Assembly (NCBI GenBank): GCA_903899985.1
Contig: CAIULL010000020.1
Span: 1 to 39,221, forward strand
Source of the DNA: an uncultured Schlesneria sp.
Lineage (GTDB): Bacteria; Planctomycetota; Planctomycetia; Planctomycetales; Planctomycetaceae
DNA: 39,221 nucleotides
Direction of reading: 5' to 3'
Part shown: positions 25,698 to 34,523 of the stretch, one piece after another
Layout: the number at the start of each line of letters is the position of its first letter
Numbering within the stretch: the first letter of the stretch is position 1
Notes under the pieces: model-generated
Database searches by the model: none
Told to the model about the DNA's origin: nothing
Seen by the model: only the letters and a program-made list of their open reading frames with translations
Program-made: the position numbers and the translations under genes

Positions 25698-26444
25698 TTG
25701 TCGTCCGAAAAATCCGAAGGTCTGATGCTGCGAGTCACCGACTTCAGCGAAACCAGCCGGATCGTCGTCGTTTTTACGCGCGAATTTGGCAAGATTTCGG
25801 CGTTGGCGAAAGGTGGGCGAAGATTAAAAGGGCCTTTCGAATCCTCTCTTGACCTTCTCTCGACTTGTCAGATAGTGTTCTTACGTAAGCACACGTCTGG
25901 ACTCGATCTACTCACTGAAGCAAAACTCGTTTCGCGGTTCCATCCACAAGAACGGGATTTGACATGTCTTTATGCCGGCTATTATCTCGCCGAACTACTT
26001 TTATCACTGACTGAAGATTACGACCCGCATCCGATTTTATATTTTGCCGCGCAGGAAGCTCTAACGATGTTTGGAGCCTCGGAAACCAAGCTGCTCGGCG
26101 TGATTCGATTTGAACTCGTTTTGTTGCGAGAACTTGGACAATTACCCGATTTTGAAAATTGTGCCGCTTGCGGCGTTGAGTTAACTGAAGGACGAACGTT
26201 TGGATTTTGGGTTTCTGAGGGTGGGCTGATCTGCCCCGATTGCCAGCGAGAAGACTACACGCAGATTTCAATACATGCCGGAACCGCCGCCGCGTTGCGG
26301 TTACTATCAAGTGAAAGCGAACATGCCTGGAAGCGACTGAACCTGACGGCAGGTCAGTTGAAAGAAGTTAAACACGTCACGACCGCCGCCATTTGTCACG
26401 TCATGGGCAAACGCCCCAAAATGTTGAAATATCTAGAGCACTAA
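25698..26444 (+). CDS. recO: DNA repair protein RecO
   Basis: RecO works with RecF and RecR to load RecA on gapped DNA. The start is a TTG at 25698 with GGAG seven bases before it; the first in-frame ATG (residue 10) is inside the conserved OB-fold N-terminus (SEGLMLRVTDFSETSRIVVV). The 248-residue product has the OB domain (about 5-80), a helical region with YYLAELLLSLTEDYDP, and the zinc finger with C155, C158, C179 and C182. The size is normal for the family. It stands in the rightward run, 30 bases before the BamD-like gene. Its presence among envelope genes is probably chance cotranscription. Confidence 0.95.
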   Translation: MSSEKSEGLMLRVTDFSETSRIVVVFTREFGKISALAKGGRRLKGPFESSLDLLSTCQIVFLRKHTSGLDLLTEAKLVSRFHPQERDLTCLYAGYYLAELLLSLTEDYDPHPILYFAAQEALTMFGASETKLLGVIRFELVLLRELGQLPDFENCAACGVELTEGRTFGFWVSEGGLICPDCQREDYTQISIHAGTAAALRLLSSESEHAWKRLNLTAGQLKEVKHVTTAAICHVMGKRPKMLKYLEH

Positions 26445-26474
26445 CCAAGCCGACCGGCTTTGTCTCGGTCATGG

Positions 26475-28043
26475 ATGACCATGGGCAATAAAACGATACA
26501 CCAGATTGCTGGAACGCACAGACCGTTGGTCTTTTGTGTGTTGATGTTGCATTTGGTCGCTGGGTGCTCAATCCCCTTAGAGCGATCCGCGTTGCTGAAG
26601 GATAACTATCCCAGCATCGATCGGGTTCAAGGCCCCAACGAACGATCACTCAGGAACTTCTTCAAAAAGAAGGAAGAAGAGGACCGGGCCGCGAACAACT
26701 CTTTGTCAGGAAAATCACTGAAGCCATTGCCGGGGACGGATGAGTACCTTGCGGCGACCGATCTCTACAAAGACGAAAAGTATCTTGAGGCTCAGAAGGC
26801 ATTCAAGAAGGTCGCGAAGCAGTACAAGAAAAGTGAGATCCGTGAAGACGCTTTGTTCATGGAGGCGGAATCAGCCTGGCAACAGGAAAACTATTCGCGA
26901 GCACATGATGTTTATGCAGTCCTTCTAAAAGAGTATCCCTCGACACGGCATTTGAATGTCGTCAGCGAGAGAATGTTCAAGCTTGGCCGCCTGTGGCTCG
27001 ATTTCCCCGAAGTGGTCAAGCTGGGCGAAATCCATCAGGTCAACTTCGACGATCCTGAAAAGAAACTTCCTTCGGAAGAACCCCCTGCTCTTCCCAAATC
27101 CAAGCCACTCTTTCAGCCCAATTTCACAAACAAAAAAGAACCGCTGTTCGACACACCCGGCAACGGTGTCGCCGCATTAACTGCAGTCTGGATGAATGAT
27201 CCGACCGGACCTTTGGCTGATGACGCCATGATGCTGGTCGCCAGTTACTATGCCAGAATCGGTAGCTATGTTGAATCCGATCGATACTTTCAGATGTTGC
27301 GGGAAACGTTTCCCAACAGCCCTCACGTTCAGAACGCGTTCTTGCTGGGTTCACACGTTAAGCTGATGTCCTATCAGGGGCCGGACTACGAAAGCCGGAC
27401 GCTTGACGAGGCTCAAAAGCTCAAGGAAGCCACTTTGCGGCTCTACCCCGGCATCCCGGAAAAAGAGCGACTGCAGGAGGAACTGGCTCATATTGAGGAC
27501 TCCAAGGCCCTGGAAACCTACTCCCAGGTCAATTTCTGGCTGAGAAAAGGAAACAAGCGGGCTGCCGCGATCTACTGCCATCAGACGATCGCCAAATACC
27601 CCAATTCGCAATACGCGAAGAAGGCCCATGCCAAGCTGGTGGAACTCGGGCCGCAATACTCCAGTGGCGCGGTCTTCCTCGCTCCCGTCGATCCGAAGAA
27701 AAAATCGATCCTCGATTCAATCACACCGAAACTGCCGTCGGTTGAATTCAAATTGAAGAACTCCCCGCTGGTGGCTGCTCCTCGCAACAAATCCAATAAC
27801 AGCCCGAAGACGAACTCCAAAGACGACAACAAGCAACCAAAACGTATCGACGATTCCAACGACGCAGAACCAGAAGAGTCGCTGAAAGAAGCGGAACCGG
27901 CACCGAAGGACGAACCAGCGAATCCACCAAAACGGCGACGCGGTTGGTATGGAGATGACGGAAGCCCCGATCGACTTCCACCCGGTTCTGAATCCGAAGC
28001 AAAAGAATTGAATTCCAAAGCTCCTGGCCGAGCTCGTCTGTAA
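26475..28043 (+). CDS. BamD-like TPR lipoprotein (outer membrane protein assembly factor)
   Basis: From ATG 26475 (26481 is equally possible) the product is 522 residues and starts with a lipoprotein signal peptide, lipobox LVAGC with Cys at 31. TPR-type repeats follow: YLAATDLYKDEKYLEAQKAF, then WQQENYSRAHDVYAVLLKEYP, a further unit with YYARIGSYVESDRYFQMLRE, and a final unit VNFWLRKGNKRAAAIYCHQT. The pattern of YP-x-S at repeat ends is typical of BamD/YfiO, which anchors the BAM complex that inserts outer membrane proteins. It is longer than proteobacterial BamD (about 245 residues) because of insertions and a low-complexity Lys/Glu/Pro/Ser tail of 120 or so residues. The next gene is LptE-like, which strengthens the envelope link. 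Confidence 0.78.
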   Translation: MTMGNKTIHQIAGTHRPLVFCVLMLHLVAGCSIPLERSALLKDNYPSIDRVQGPNERSLRNFFKKKEEEDRAANNSLSGKSLKPLPGTDEYLAATDLYKDEKYLEAQKAFKKVAKQYKKSEIREDALFMEAESAWQQENYSRAHDVYAVLLKEYPSTRHLNVVSERMFKLGRLWLDFPEVVKLGEIHQVNFDDPEKKLPSEEPPALPKSKPLFQPNFTNKKEPLFDTPGNGVAALTAVWMNDPTGPLADDAMMLVASYYARIGSYVESDRYFQMLRETFPNSPHVQNAFLLGSHVKLMSYQGPDYESRTLDEAQKLKEATLRLYPGIPEKERLQEELAHIEDSKALETYSQVNFWLRKGNKRAAAIYCHQTIAKYPNSQYAKKAHAKLVELGPQYSSGAVFLAPVDPKKKSILDSITPKLPSVEFKLKNSPLVAAPRNKSNNSPKTNSKDDNKQPKRIDDSNDAEPEESLKEAEPAPKDEPANPPKRRRGWYGDDGSPDRLPPGSESEAKELNSKAPGRARL

Positions 28044-28061
28044 TGTTTGTGAAGCCGAACA

Positions 28062-28718
28062 ATGAAAACCGACACACTTCCTCTGCAAAGCGACAACCGC
28101 GCAAGACACAGCGCGGATTGCAGAAACCCCGTCGGTTCGCAGAACGACTCAATGCAGCACGGTAAAACCGTTCATCAAGCCGGCAAGCGATTGATGGATT
28201 CAGGATCGATTGGCAGGTGGGCATCTCTACTGATCGTGATCACATCGCTCACGGGATGTGGTTACACAGTGGGAAATGATTTTCGCACGGACATCAAATC
28301 AGTCGCCGTACCGATCTTTGAGAATAAAACGAATCGGCGAGGCATCGAGTTTCAACTGACCGAGTACGTTCAAAAAGAAATCACCAAGCGAGCCCAGTAC
28401 CGGCTGGCCAAGGGCCTGGAAGCGGATACGCGGCTGACCGGTACGATCGTCGCTTTTCGCAAAGACGTGTTGGGTGAAACCGCCCAGGACGACCCACGAG
28501 AACTGCAAATCTCGCTGATGGTGCAGGTCAAGTGGGAAGACATCCGCACCGGCAACATCCTGGCACAAGAAGAACTGCCCCTTTCGCCCGATGCAATTCC
28601 GATGACAGCTCAAGCCGAATTCGCCCCCGAACTCGGTCAATCACTCGCGACCGCGCTAGACCAGGCGATGCAAGGGATGGCCCGCAAAATCGTCAACCTG
28701 ATGGAAACGCCCTGGTAA
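28062..28718 (+). CDS. LptE-like lipoprotein
   Basis: The product carries a lipoprotein signal peptide with lipobox SLTGC followed by GYTVGNDF, then IKSVAVPIFENKTNRRGIEF, a pattern typical of LptE proteins. LptE sits inside the LptD barrel and helps place lipopolysaccharide in the outer leaflet. Starting at 28062 gives 218 residues with an unusually long, hydrophilic pre-signal stretch; starts at 28152 or 28194 would give a normal signal peptide of 36 or 22 residues before the Cys. None has a strong ribosome binding site, so the start is open. The 18-base gap to the BamD-like gene suggests cotranscription. No LptD gene is in the window. Confidence 0.75.
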   Translation: MKTDTLPLQSDNRARHSADCRNPVGSQNDSMQHGKTVHQAGKRLMDSGSIGRWASLLIVITSLTGCGYTVGNDFRTDIKSVAVPIFENKTNRRGIEFQLTEYVQKEITKRAQYRLAKGLEADTRLTGTIVAFRKDVLGETAQDDPRELQISLMVQVKWEDIRTGNILAQEELPLSPDAIPMTAQAEFAPELGQSLATALDQAMQGMARKIVNLMETPW

Positions 28719-29204
28719 CGGCGGGTTTGAACCTCATGTCGTGGACCGACAACGCTTGAACCTGGGGTCGTCAGCTACTGGAGTGCGTCTTCGCTCGCCA
28801 ATTCTCGTCAATCTAACGGGCAATTTGAGTCGAAAAAGCTGGCGACATAGAGTTAACGCAAGCGGCACCCCTGTTTTTAATGGTGATCTCACTGAAGCGT
28901 GTTACAACGCCAAAAATGTGGGTCCAACCAAGAGGATTCAGGCGCGACTCGGGTAACGGACTTCTTTTTTTCGTGCTTTCATTCTTTCGTGTTTTCGTGA
29001 TCCTCCTGATTTTTTCGTTTTCCGCGATGAGACGATGAAAACCAATCGCGAAAACACGACGTGAATCAAATTCGCGCGAACTCAGGAGAACTCGAGCGCC
29101 GCACAAAAACAGGAAAACGACCGCCACAATTCGATAATTTCCCAAGAATTGTCGAAGTCGGTCGAACATGATCGAACCGTGACATCCAATTTGTCGGTGT
29201 GCCA

Positions 29205-29243
29205 TAACAGCAGAACTTAACAGCAGAACTTAACAGCAGACCT
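29205..29243. repeat. Three tandem copies of a 13-base unit
   Basis: The unit TAACAGCAGAACT occurs at 29205-29217 and 29218-29230 exactly, and at 29231-29243 with one changed base. It lies in gene-free sequence, so copy number changes would not affect a protein. Confidence 0.9.
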
Positions 29244-29410
29244 GAAGAGAACGAAGAGTCCGCTCACTTGCGCATGGTGGCTGAACGGGCATTTCCGTTT
29301 CTGCGAACTTGACGTTTCCCAAGTCGCCTGAAGCAGCCCTCCATGCAGTCGAATTCGTGAGACTTCGAAAAATTGTCCCACCCGATGCGAAATCGGACTC
29401 CACAGGGAAT

Positions 29411-29431
29411 GGCGACCGTCTGACGGTCGCC
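29411..29431. repeat. 21-base REP-like palindrome
   Basis: GGCGACCGT at 29411-29419 and ACGGTCGCC at 29423-29431 are perfect arms around CTG. It lacks a T-tract on either side, so it is more likely a REP-type element or a protein-binding site than a terminator. Confidence 0.7.
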
Positions 29432-29657
29432 GAAATGCGATCGAAAAGATATGATTCTTTCAAGAACCATGATTTCCTGATCTCCCGTTTTCACTCGATT
29501 GAACCTCATCCCGGGGCTATCGTTTTGTGAACGCATCCGCTGATTCATCGCTGGATCAGTTGCAGAAGTCATTTGGTTTTTGTTTGAATTTGGCTTCCTC
29601 CCCAAAATTGATTCGTTCACATTCAATATCCTCAATGTTCTTGCGGAAAGTTTCGGA

Positions 29658-32600
29658 ATGCGACTGACAACAACGCTGGCACTTGCGGCGACATTCTTCT
29701 GTGCGGTGACAACAACGACTTCAGCGGCTGAACCGGGTCGTCTCAAACTTTTGTATCTCGGCGATAACGGCCATCATCAGCCTGCCGTTCGATTCAAACA
29801 GCTTCAACCCGCGCTCGCGAAGCAGAAGATCGATCTGGTCTATTCTGATGTTCCTGCGGATCTCAATCCGACGACATTAGCCGGCTATGACGGTCTCGTG
29901 GTCTACGCGAATATCGATTCGATCGCCGATGACCAGGCGAAAGCGTTGCTTGATTATGTCGCTGGTGGCAAGGGGTTCATTCCTCTGCACTGCGCCAGTT
30001 ATTGCTTTCGAAATAACGATGCTGTTGTCGGTCTTATCGGCGCCCAGTTTATGAAACACGGAACAGGAACGTTCCGCACGACGGTCACTCAACCCGATCA
30101 TCCGGTCATGAAGGGATTCAAGGGATTCGAGAGTTGGGACGAGACTTACGTTCATACGAAACATAATCCATTGAATCGAACGGTGCTGGAAACTCGTACC
30201 GAAGGGGAAACCGAAGAACCGTGGACATGGGTCAGGACGCATGGAAAAGGACGCGTCTTTTATACCGCCTGGGGCCACGACGCTCGTACTTTCGCCAATC
30301 CTGGCTTTCACAATCTGGTCGAACGCGGTATTCGCTGGGCATGCGGACTAGATCCCAGTGTTGTCGCTCCGTTCGCCGACAAGCCCACGATGACCCGGCT
30401 TTCTGGCGATTTAAAACCATTCGAATATGTCGAAGCCGAGGTTCCTTTCTATCCACCCGGAAAGCAATGGGGAACTGTCGAAAACGGGAAACGAAAAATG
30501 CAGCTTCCCGCTTCGCCCGAAGAATCGATGAAACATTTCGTCACTCCGGTCGGGTTCGAAGTGAAATTGTTTGCTTCAGAAAAGGATTTCGAGGGGAAAC
30601 CGATTTCGATGAACTGGGACGAACGAGGTCGTCTCTGGATCTGTGAAACGCTGGACTATCCGAACGAACTAAAGCCCGTGGGTGAAGGGCGTGACCGCAT
30701 CCGCATTCTGGAAGACACCGACGGTGACTGGGTCGCCGACAAGTTCACCGTCTTCGCGGACAAACTGAGTATTCCGACGGCGATCACGTTTTACCGTGGC
30801 GGAGCCATCGTTCAGGACGGTACGGAAACGATCTATCTGAAAGACACGAACGGCGACGATAAAGCTGATTTTCGCAAAGTCCTGATCACCGGCTGGACGA
30901 TGGGTGACACTCACGGCGAAGTCAGTAATTTCCAGTACGGTCTGGATAACTGGTATTACGCTATGCAGGGTTACAACAATTCGTCGCCCGTGCTGACCGA
31001 TGGCCGCAAAGTGACTTCGTTCCGACAGGGCTTTTTCCGATTCAAGGTCGAAGAAGCGAAAGGTCAAGACGCTGGTGGTGGCAAGACAGGTCAGCCTGAC
31101 CCTGTTGTGACGGACCTGGAATTTCTCCGCTCCACAAACAACAACACGTGGGGACTGGGTCTCAGCGAAGAAGGTCTGGTGTTCGGCTCGACCGCCAACG
31201 GAAACCCGAGCGAATTCATGCCGATTCCAAACCGTTATTACGAAGCGGTGCGGGGTTGGTCATCGTCAGTACTTGGCGGAATCGCGGACAGCAATAAATT
31301 CGAAGCGCTCGACGAAAGTAAAGTCCGGCAAGTTGACAATCACGGTGGATTTACCGCAGCAGCAGGTCACGCTCTGTACACCGCGCGTAACTATCCGAAG
31401 GAATACTGGAACCGAACCGCGTTCGTAACCGAAGCCACGGGCCATCTTGTCGCCACGTTTGTGATCCGGGAAGACGGAGCCGGTTTCCGTTCGAAGAATT
31501 CATGGAACCTGCTGGCCAGCAACGACGAGTGGTCGGGCCCGATCATGGCCGAGGTTGGCCCCGACGGAAACATGTGGGTCATCGACTGGTACAACTTCAT
31601 CATTCAACACAATCCGACACCCGTTGGCTTTAAGACAGGCAAAGGGAACGCCTACGAAACGAATCTGCGCGATAAGAAACACGGCCGAATTTATCGAGTC
31701 GTTTACACCGGGGCTGGCGATCCTGCTGCTCCGAAAAAAGACCTGGCCTCCAAGTCGTCTGACGACGGCGCGATGATGTCAAATAGGTCTCTGGATCTCT
31801 CGAGGGCCAATGCCGAACAATTGCTGGCCGCACTTCATTCGCCGAATTTCTTCTGGCGCCGACACGCTCAACGGCTGATGCTTGAAAATCGTGATCATGA
31901 TGTCGTTCAGGCACTGATTGAAATGGTGAAAGAGCAGTCGCTCGACGAGATCGGCTTGGCAACGGATATCAATCATGCGTTGTGGACGCTGCATGGACGA
32001 GGGGCACTCGACGGCAAGAATCGCGATGCTCTGAAAGTTGTTATCCGAGCGTTGAACCATCCTTCGGCCGGAGTTCGCCGCAATGCCTTGCTGGTTCTTC
32101 CTCGCAATGACGAAATCATAGCACCGATTCAGCAGAGTGGAGTCTTGCGCGACAAGAATCCGCAGGTTCGACTCGCAGCACTACTGACGTTGGCGGAGTT
32201 ACCCGCTTCTGCCGAAGCAGGTGAAGAGGTTCGCCTGGCGATGGCATCTTCCTCAAATCTGGAAGATCGCTGGTTGCGCGACGCAATGGTCGCCGCCGCC
32301 GCCCGACACGATTTGCACTTCCTGAAAACGGTCGTTCAAAACATCGGTGGAAAACAGGCCAGTCCACCCGCGGAACTGATCGCGATTGTGGCCGAGCACT
32401 ACGGACGTGGTGCTCCGGTCGATTCCATCGGTTCGCTGCTGCCGCTGCTCGGCAAGACAAGCGACGATGCCGTAGTGACCGAAACGATCGGTCGAGTGAA
32501 CTCGGCCATCATCACAGGTTTGGCAAAAGGCTGGCCGAAGGGCAAATCCACCATATTCGATGACGCTACGGAAACAGCCCTCGTCGACTTATTAAAGAAA

Positions 32601-34169
32601 CTGCCCCCAGCCACGCGAGGCCCGATGGCCACTTTCGCCACGCGGGCTGGCAGCAAGAAGATGGAACAATATGGAGCCGAAATCGCCGGCTCGTTCCTGA
32701 CGATTGCCAAGAACGACAAAGAAACCGAAGCTGCGCGGCGCGAGGCGGCGCTTCAACTGGTCAATTTCCGACGACTCGACCCAGCCGTGGCCAAGGATAT
32801 TCTGTCGATCATCACACCACGGACATCGCCAGAACTCAGCAAGGGACTGATCGAAGCTCTTGGAACAAGCGAAGCACCGGAAGTCGGTTCGACACTGGTT
32901 GCATCGCTGGGAACACTGACACCATCCGTCCGCCCATCGGCGTTACGAGCCCTGCTCAGCCGAGCGGACTGGACCGAAGCATTACTCGACGGAATCGATC
33001 AAGGAGCGATTCAATCTGGCGAATTGTCACTCGATCAGAAGCAAGGCCTGACGGCTCATCCAACAAAGAAGCTGGCCGATCGCGCGAAGAAAATCCTGTC
33101 GCGAGGTGGTGGCCTGCCCAATCCTGATCGTCAGAAAGTGATTGATGAGCTGATGCCACTCACCGAACTGACCGCCGACGCCGTCGCTGGTAAAGAAGTG
33201 TTTAAGAAACAGTGCACGAAATGCCATACTCACAGCGGTGAAGGGACGAAGATTGGACCTGACCTGACAGGGATGGCGGTGCATCCCAAGAAGGAGCTGC
33301 TGACTCACATCATCGATCCAAGCCGCAGTGTCGAAGGGAATTTCCGGGTCTACTCGGTCGTCCTCAACGATGGCCGCGTCATGAATGGGTTGCTCGCGTC
33401 CGAATCGAAGACGGCAGTGGAAATTTTCGACGCCGAAGGGAAGAAGCATGCGATTCAGCGAGACGACATCGATGAACTAGTGGCATCAACCAAGTCGCTG
33501 ATGCCTGAAGGTTTTGAAAAACAGGTCAAGCCGGAAGAGATTGCCAATTTGCTGGAATTCCTGACTCAGCGAGGCAAATACCTGCCGATTCCGATCAATA
33601 AGGTCGCTACGGTTGTCAGCACGAAGGAAATGTTCCATGACGGTCAGCATGACGAACAGAAATTGATTTTCCCTGACTGGTCACCAAAGATTTTCGAAGG
33701 AATCCCTTTCGTCCTCGTTGACCCATCCGGCGACCGGATCGCCAACGCGATCATGTTGAATGGATCAAACGGTGATAAACCACCTCGCATGCCGAAGAGT
33801 GTTTCACTCACCTGCAATTCACCCGCCACGGCGATCCACATGCTGGGAGGGATCAGTGGCTGGGGCTGGCCGGCGAGCAAGAAGGGAATGGTTGCCATCA
33901 ATGTCCAACTGAAATACGCGGACGGCAAAACCGAGGTACACGAACTGATCAACGGCGAGCACTTCGCCGATTACATCACTCGCGTCGATGTCCCGCAGAG
34001 CAAATTTGCTTATCGACTTCGAGGCCAGCAGATCAGGTATTTCTCGATCATTCCCAAGCGAACAGAAAAGATCGAGACGATCGAACTGGTGAAGGGCAAC
34101 GACACCGAGTCATCCCCGATCGTCATGGCAATCACGGTGGAAACACCAACGAAAGCCGAAGGGAAGTAG
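29658..34169 (+). CDS. ThuA - PVC-type dehydrogenase - HEAT - c-type cytochrome fusion protein
   Basis: The ATG at 29658 has GGAAAG at normal spacing and begins a signal peptide (MRLTTTLALAATFF, cleaved near SAAE), giving 1503 residues. Domains in order: a ThuA (trehalose-utilisation-like) domain from about 28 to 250; the PVC-type membrane-bound dehydrogenase propeller (TIGR02604-like) from about 291 to 685, with ISMNWDERGRLWICETLDYP and calcium-like DTDGDWVADKF; HEAT-like helical repeats at about 715-1150; the Pirellula/Verrucomicrobium-type heme domain (TIGR02603-like) with CTKCH at 1186-1190 and a probable axial Met at 1282 in SLMPEG; and a C-terminal beta-rich domain. It is a periplasmic oxidoreductase passing electrons to its own heme, probably acting on sugars. 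The substrate is unknown. Confidence 0.93.
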   Translation: MRLTTTLALAATFFCAVTTTTSAAEPGRLKLLYLGDNGHHQPAVRFKQLQPALAKQKIDLVYSDVPADLNPTTLAGYDGLVVYANIDSIADDQAKALLDYVAGGKGFIPLHCASYCFRNNDAVVGLIGAQFMKHGTGTFRTTVTQPDHPVMKGFKGFESWDETYVHTKHNPLNRTVLETRTEGETEEPWTWVRTHGKGRVFYTAWGHDARTFANPGFHNLVERGIRWACGLDPSVVAPFADKPTMTRLSGDLKPFEYVEAEVPFYPPGKQWGTVENGKRKMQLPASPEESMKHFVTPVGFEVKLFASEKDFEGKPISMNWDERGRLWICETLDYPNELKPVGEGRDRIRILEDTDGDWVADKFTVFADKLSIPTAITFYRGGAIVQDGTETIYLKDTNGDDKADFRKVLITGWTMGDTHGEVSNFQYGLDNWYYAMQGYNNSSPVLTDGRKVTSFRQGFFRFKVEEAKGQDAGGGKTGQPDPVVTDLEFLRSTNNNTWGLGLSEEGLVFGSTANGNPSEFMPIPNRYYEAVRGWSSSVLGGIADSNKFEALDESKVRQVDNHGGFTAAAGHALYTARNYPKEYWNRTAFVTEATGHLVATFVIREDGAGFRSKNSWNLLASNDEWSGPIMAEVGPDGNMWVIDWYNFIIQHNPTPVGFKTGKGNAYETNLRDKKHGRIYRVVYTGAGDPAAPKKDLASKSSDDGAMMSNRSLDLSRANAEQLLAALHSPNFFWRRHAQRLMLENRDHDVVQALIEMVKEQSLDEIGLATDINHALWTLHGRGALDGKNRDALKVVIRALNHPSAGVRRNALLVLPRNDEIIAPIQQSGVLRDKNPQVRLAALLTLAELPASAEAGEEVRLAMASSSNLEDRWLRDAMVAAAARHDLHFLKTVVQNIGGKQASPPAELIAIVAEHYGRGAPVDSIGSLLPLLGKTSDDAVVTETIGRVNSAIITGLAKGWPKGKSTIFDDATETALVDLLKKLPPATRGPMATFATRAGSKKMEQYGAEIAGSFLTIAKNDKETEAARREAALQLVNFRRLDPAVAKDILSIITPRTSPELSKGLIEALGTSEAPEVGSTLVASLGTLTPSVRPSALRALLSRADWTEALLDGIDQGAIQSGELSLDQKQGLTAHPTKKLADRAKKILSRGGGLPNPDRQKVIDELMPLTELTADAVAGKEVFKKQCTKCHTHSGEGTKIGPDLTGMAVHPKKELLTHIIDPSRSVEGNFRVYSVVLNDGRVMNGLLASESKTAVEIFDAEGKKHAIQRDDIDELVASTKSLMPEGFEKQVKPEEIANLLEFLTQRGKYLPIPINKVATVVSTKEMFHDGQHDEQKLIFPDWSPKIFEGIPFVLVDPSGDRIANAIMLNGSNGDKPPRMPKSVSLTCNSPATAIHMLGGISGWGWPASKKGMVAINVQLKYADGKTEVHELINGEHFADYITRVDVPQSKFAYRLRGQQIRYFSIIPKRTEKIETIELVKGNDTESSPIVMAITVETPTKAEGK

Positions 34170-34198
34170 GCCCGGTACACGATTGAGGAAAGCCTGAA

Positions 34199-34483
34199 AT
34201 GTTCGAACCCGACGAGAAAATGTCAGGTGAGCACCCGTCGCAACCCAAGGCGGACTTCACGGCAACGTTTTTTGGGAAAACATTGCCAGCCAGTATTGGT
34301 TGTACCGCTGCAATCGGATTTGGTCCGTGGCTTTACAAGTCAATTGGCGAAGCCACGGGCTGGGGCACCTATGCAATAGCGACCTTCGTCGCTGGAACAC
34401 TCATCGTAACTGTCGTCGGTGGTTTGCTTGGAGGTGCCTCGCAACTGGTGATCGATTCCTTCGGGAAAGAAGTTAAAGGTTGA
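34199..34483 (+). CDS. Small membrane protein of unknown function
   Basis: The 94-residue product has an N-terminal hydrophilic stretch and two hydrophobic segments: GCTAAIGFGPWLYKSIG at about 34-50 and TYAIATFVAGTLIVTVVGGL at about 57-76. GAGGA lies nine bases before the ATG and the gene ends in a hairpin terminator, both of which favour a real gene. It is 29 bases after the large cytochrome gene and may be cotranscribed with it. No family is recognised. Confidence 0.6.
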   Translation: MFEPDEKMSGEHPSQPKADFTATFFGKTLPASIGCTAAIGFGPWLYKSIGEATGWGTYAIATFVAGTLIVTVVGGLLGGASQLVIDSFGKEVKG

Positions 34484-34500
34484 AACCGAACTTCGGTTTC
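34482..34500. terminator. Hairpin terminator overlapping the stop of the small membrane protein gene
   Basis: GAAACCGA at 34482-34489 and TCGGTTTC at 34493-34500 form a perfect 8-base stem with a 3-base loop, followed by TTTC and a T-rich stretch. It lies between convergent genes and starts within the TGA stop. Confidence 0.7.
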
Positions 34501-34523
34501 TTTCGTTGTTGAATTTACTGGGT

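Larger units (their letters stand above)
28719..29657. other. Repeat-bearing intergenic region of 939 bases
   Basis: No convincing gene is present. A minus-strand reading of 130 codons (28813-29205) has no start signal, and its composition reflects the repeat content. Features seen are a pyrimidine-rich plus-strand stretch at about 28961-29020 with repeated TTTCGTG units, a 13-base tandem triplicate at 29205-29243 and a 21-base palindrome at 29411-29431. The promoter of the large downstream gene must lie toward the right end but is not evident. Confidence 0.55.

Noticed and set aside
28813-29205. Minus-strand open reading frame of 130 codons in the intergenic region
   Set aside because: It has no ribosome binding site, covers the pyrimidine-rich repeat-like stretch, and its peptide is basic with no domain pattern. 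Best explained as noncoding repeat DNA.
29580-29657. N-terminal extension of the large cytochrome fusion
   Set aside because: It would place 26 unrelated residues before a normal signal peptide, and the ATG at 29658 has its own ribosome binding site.
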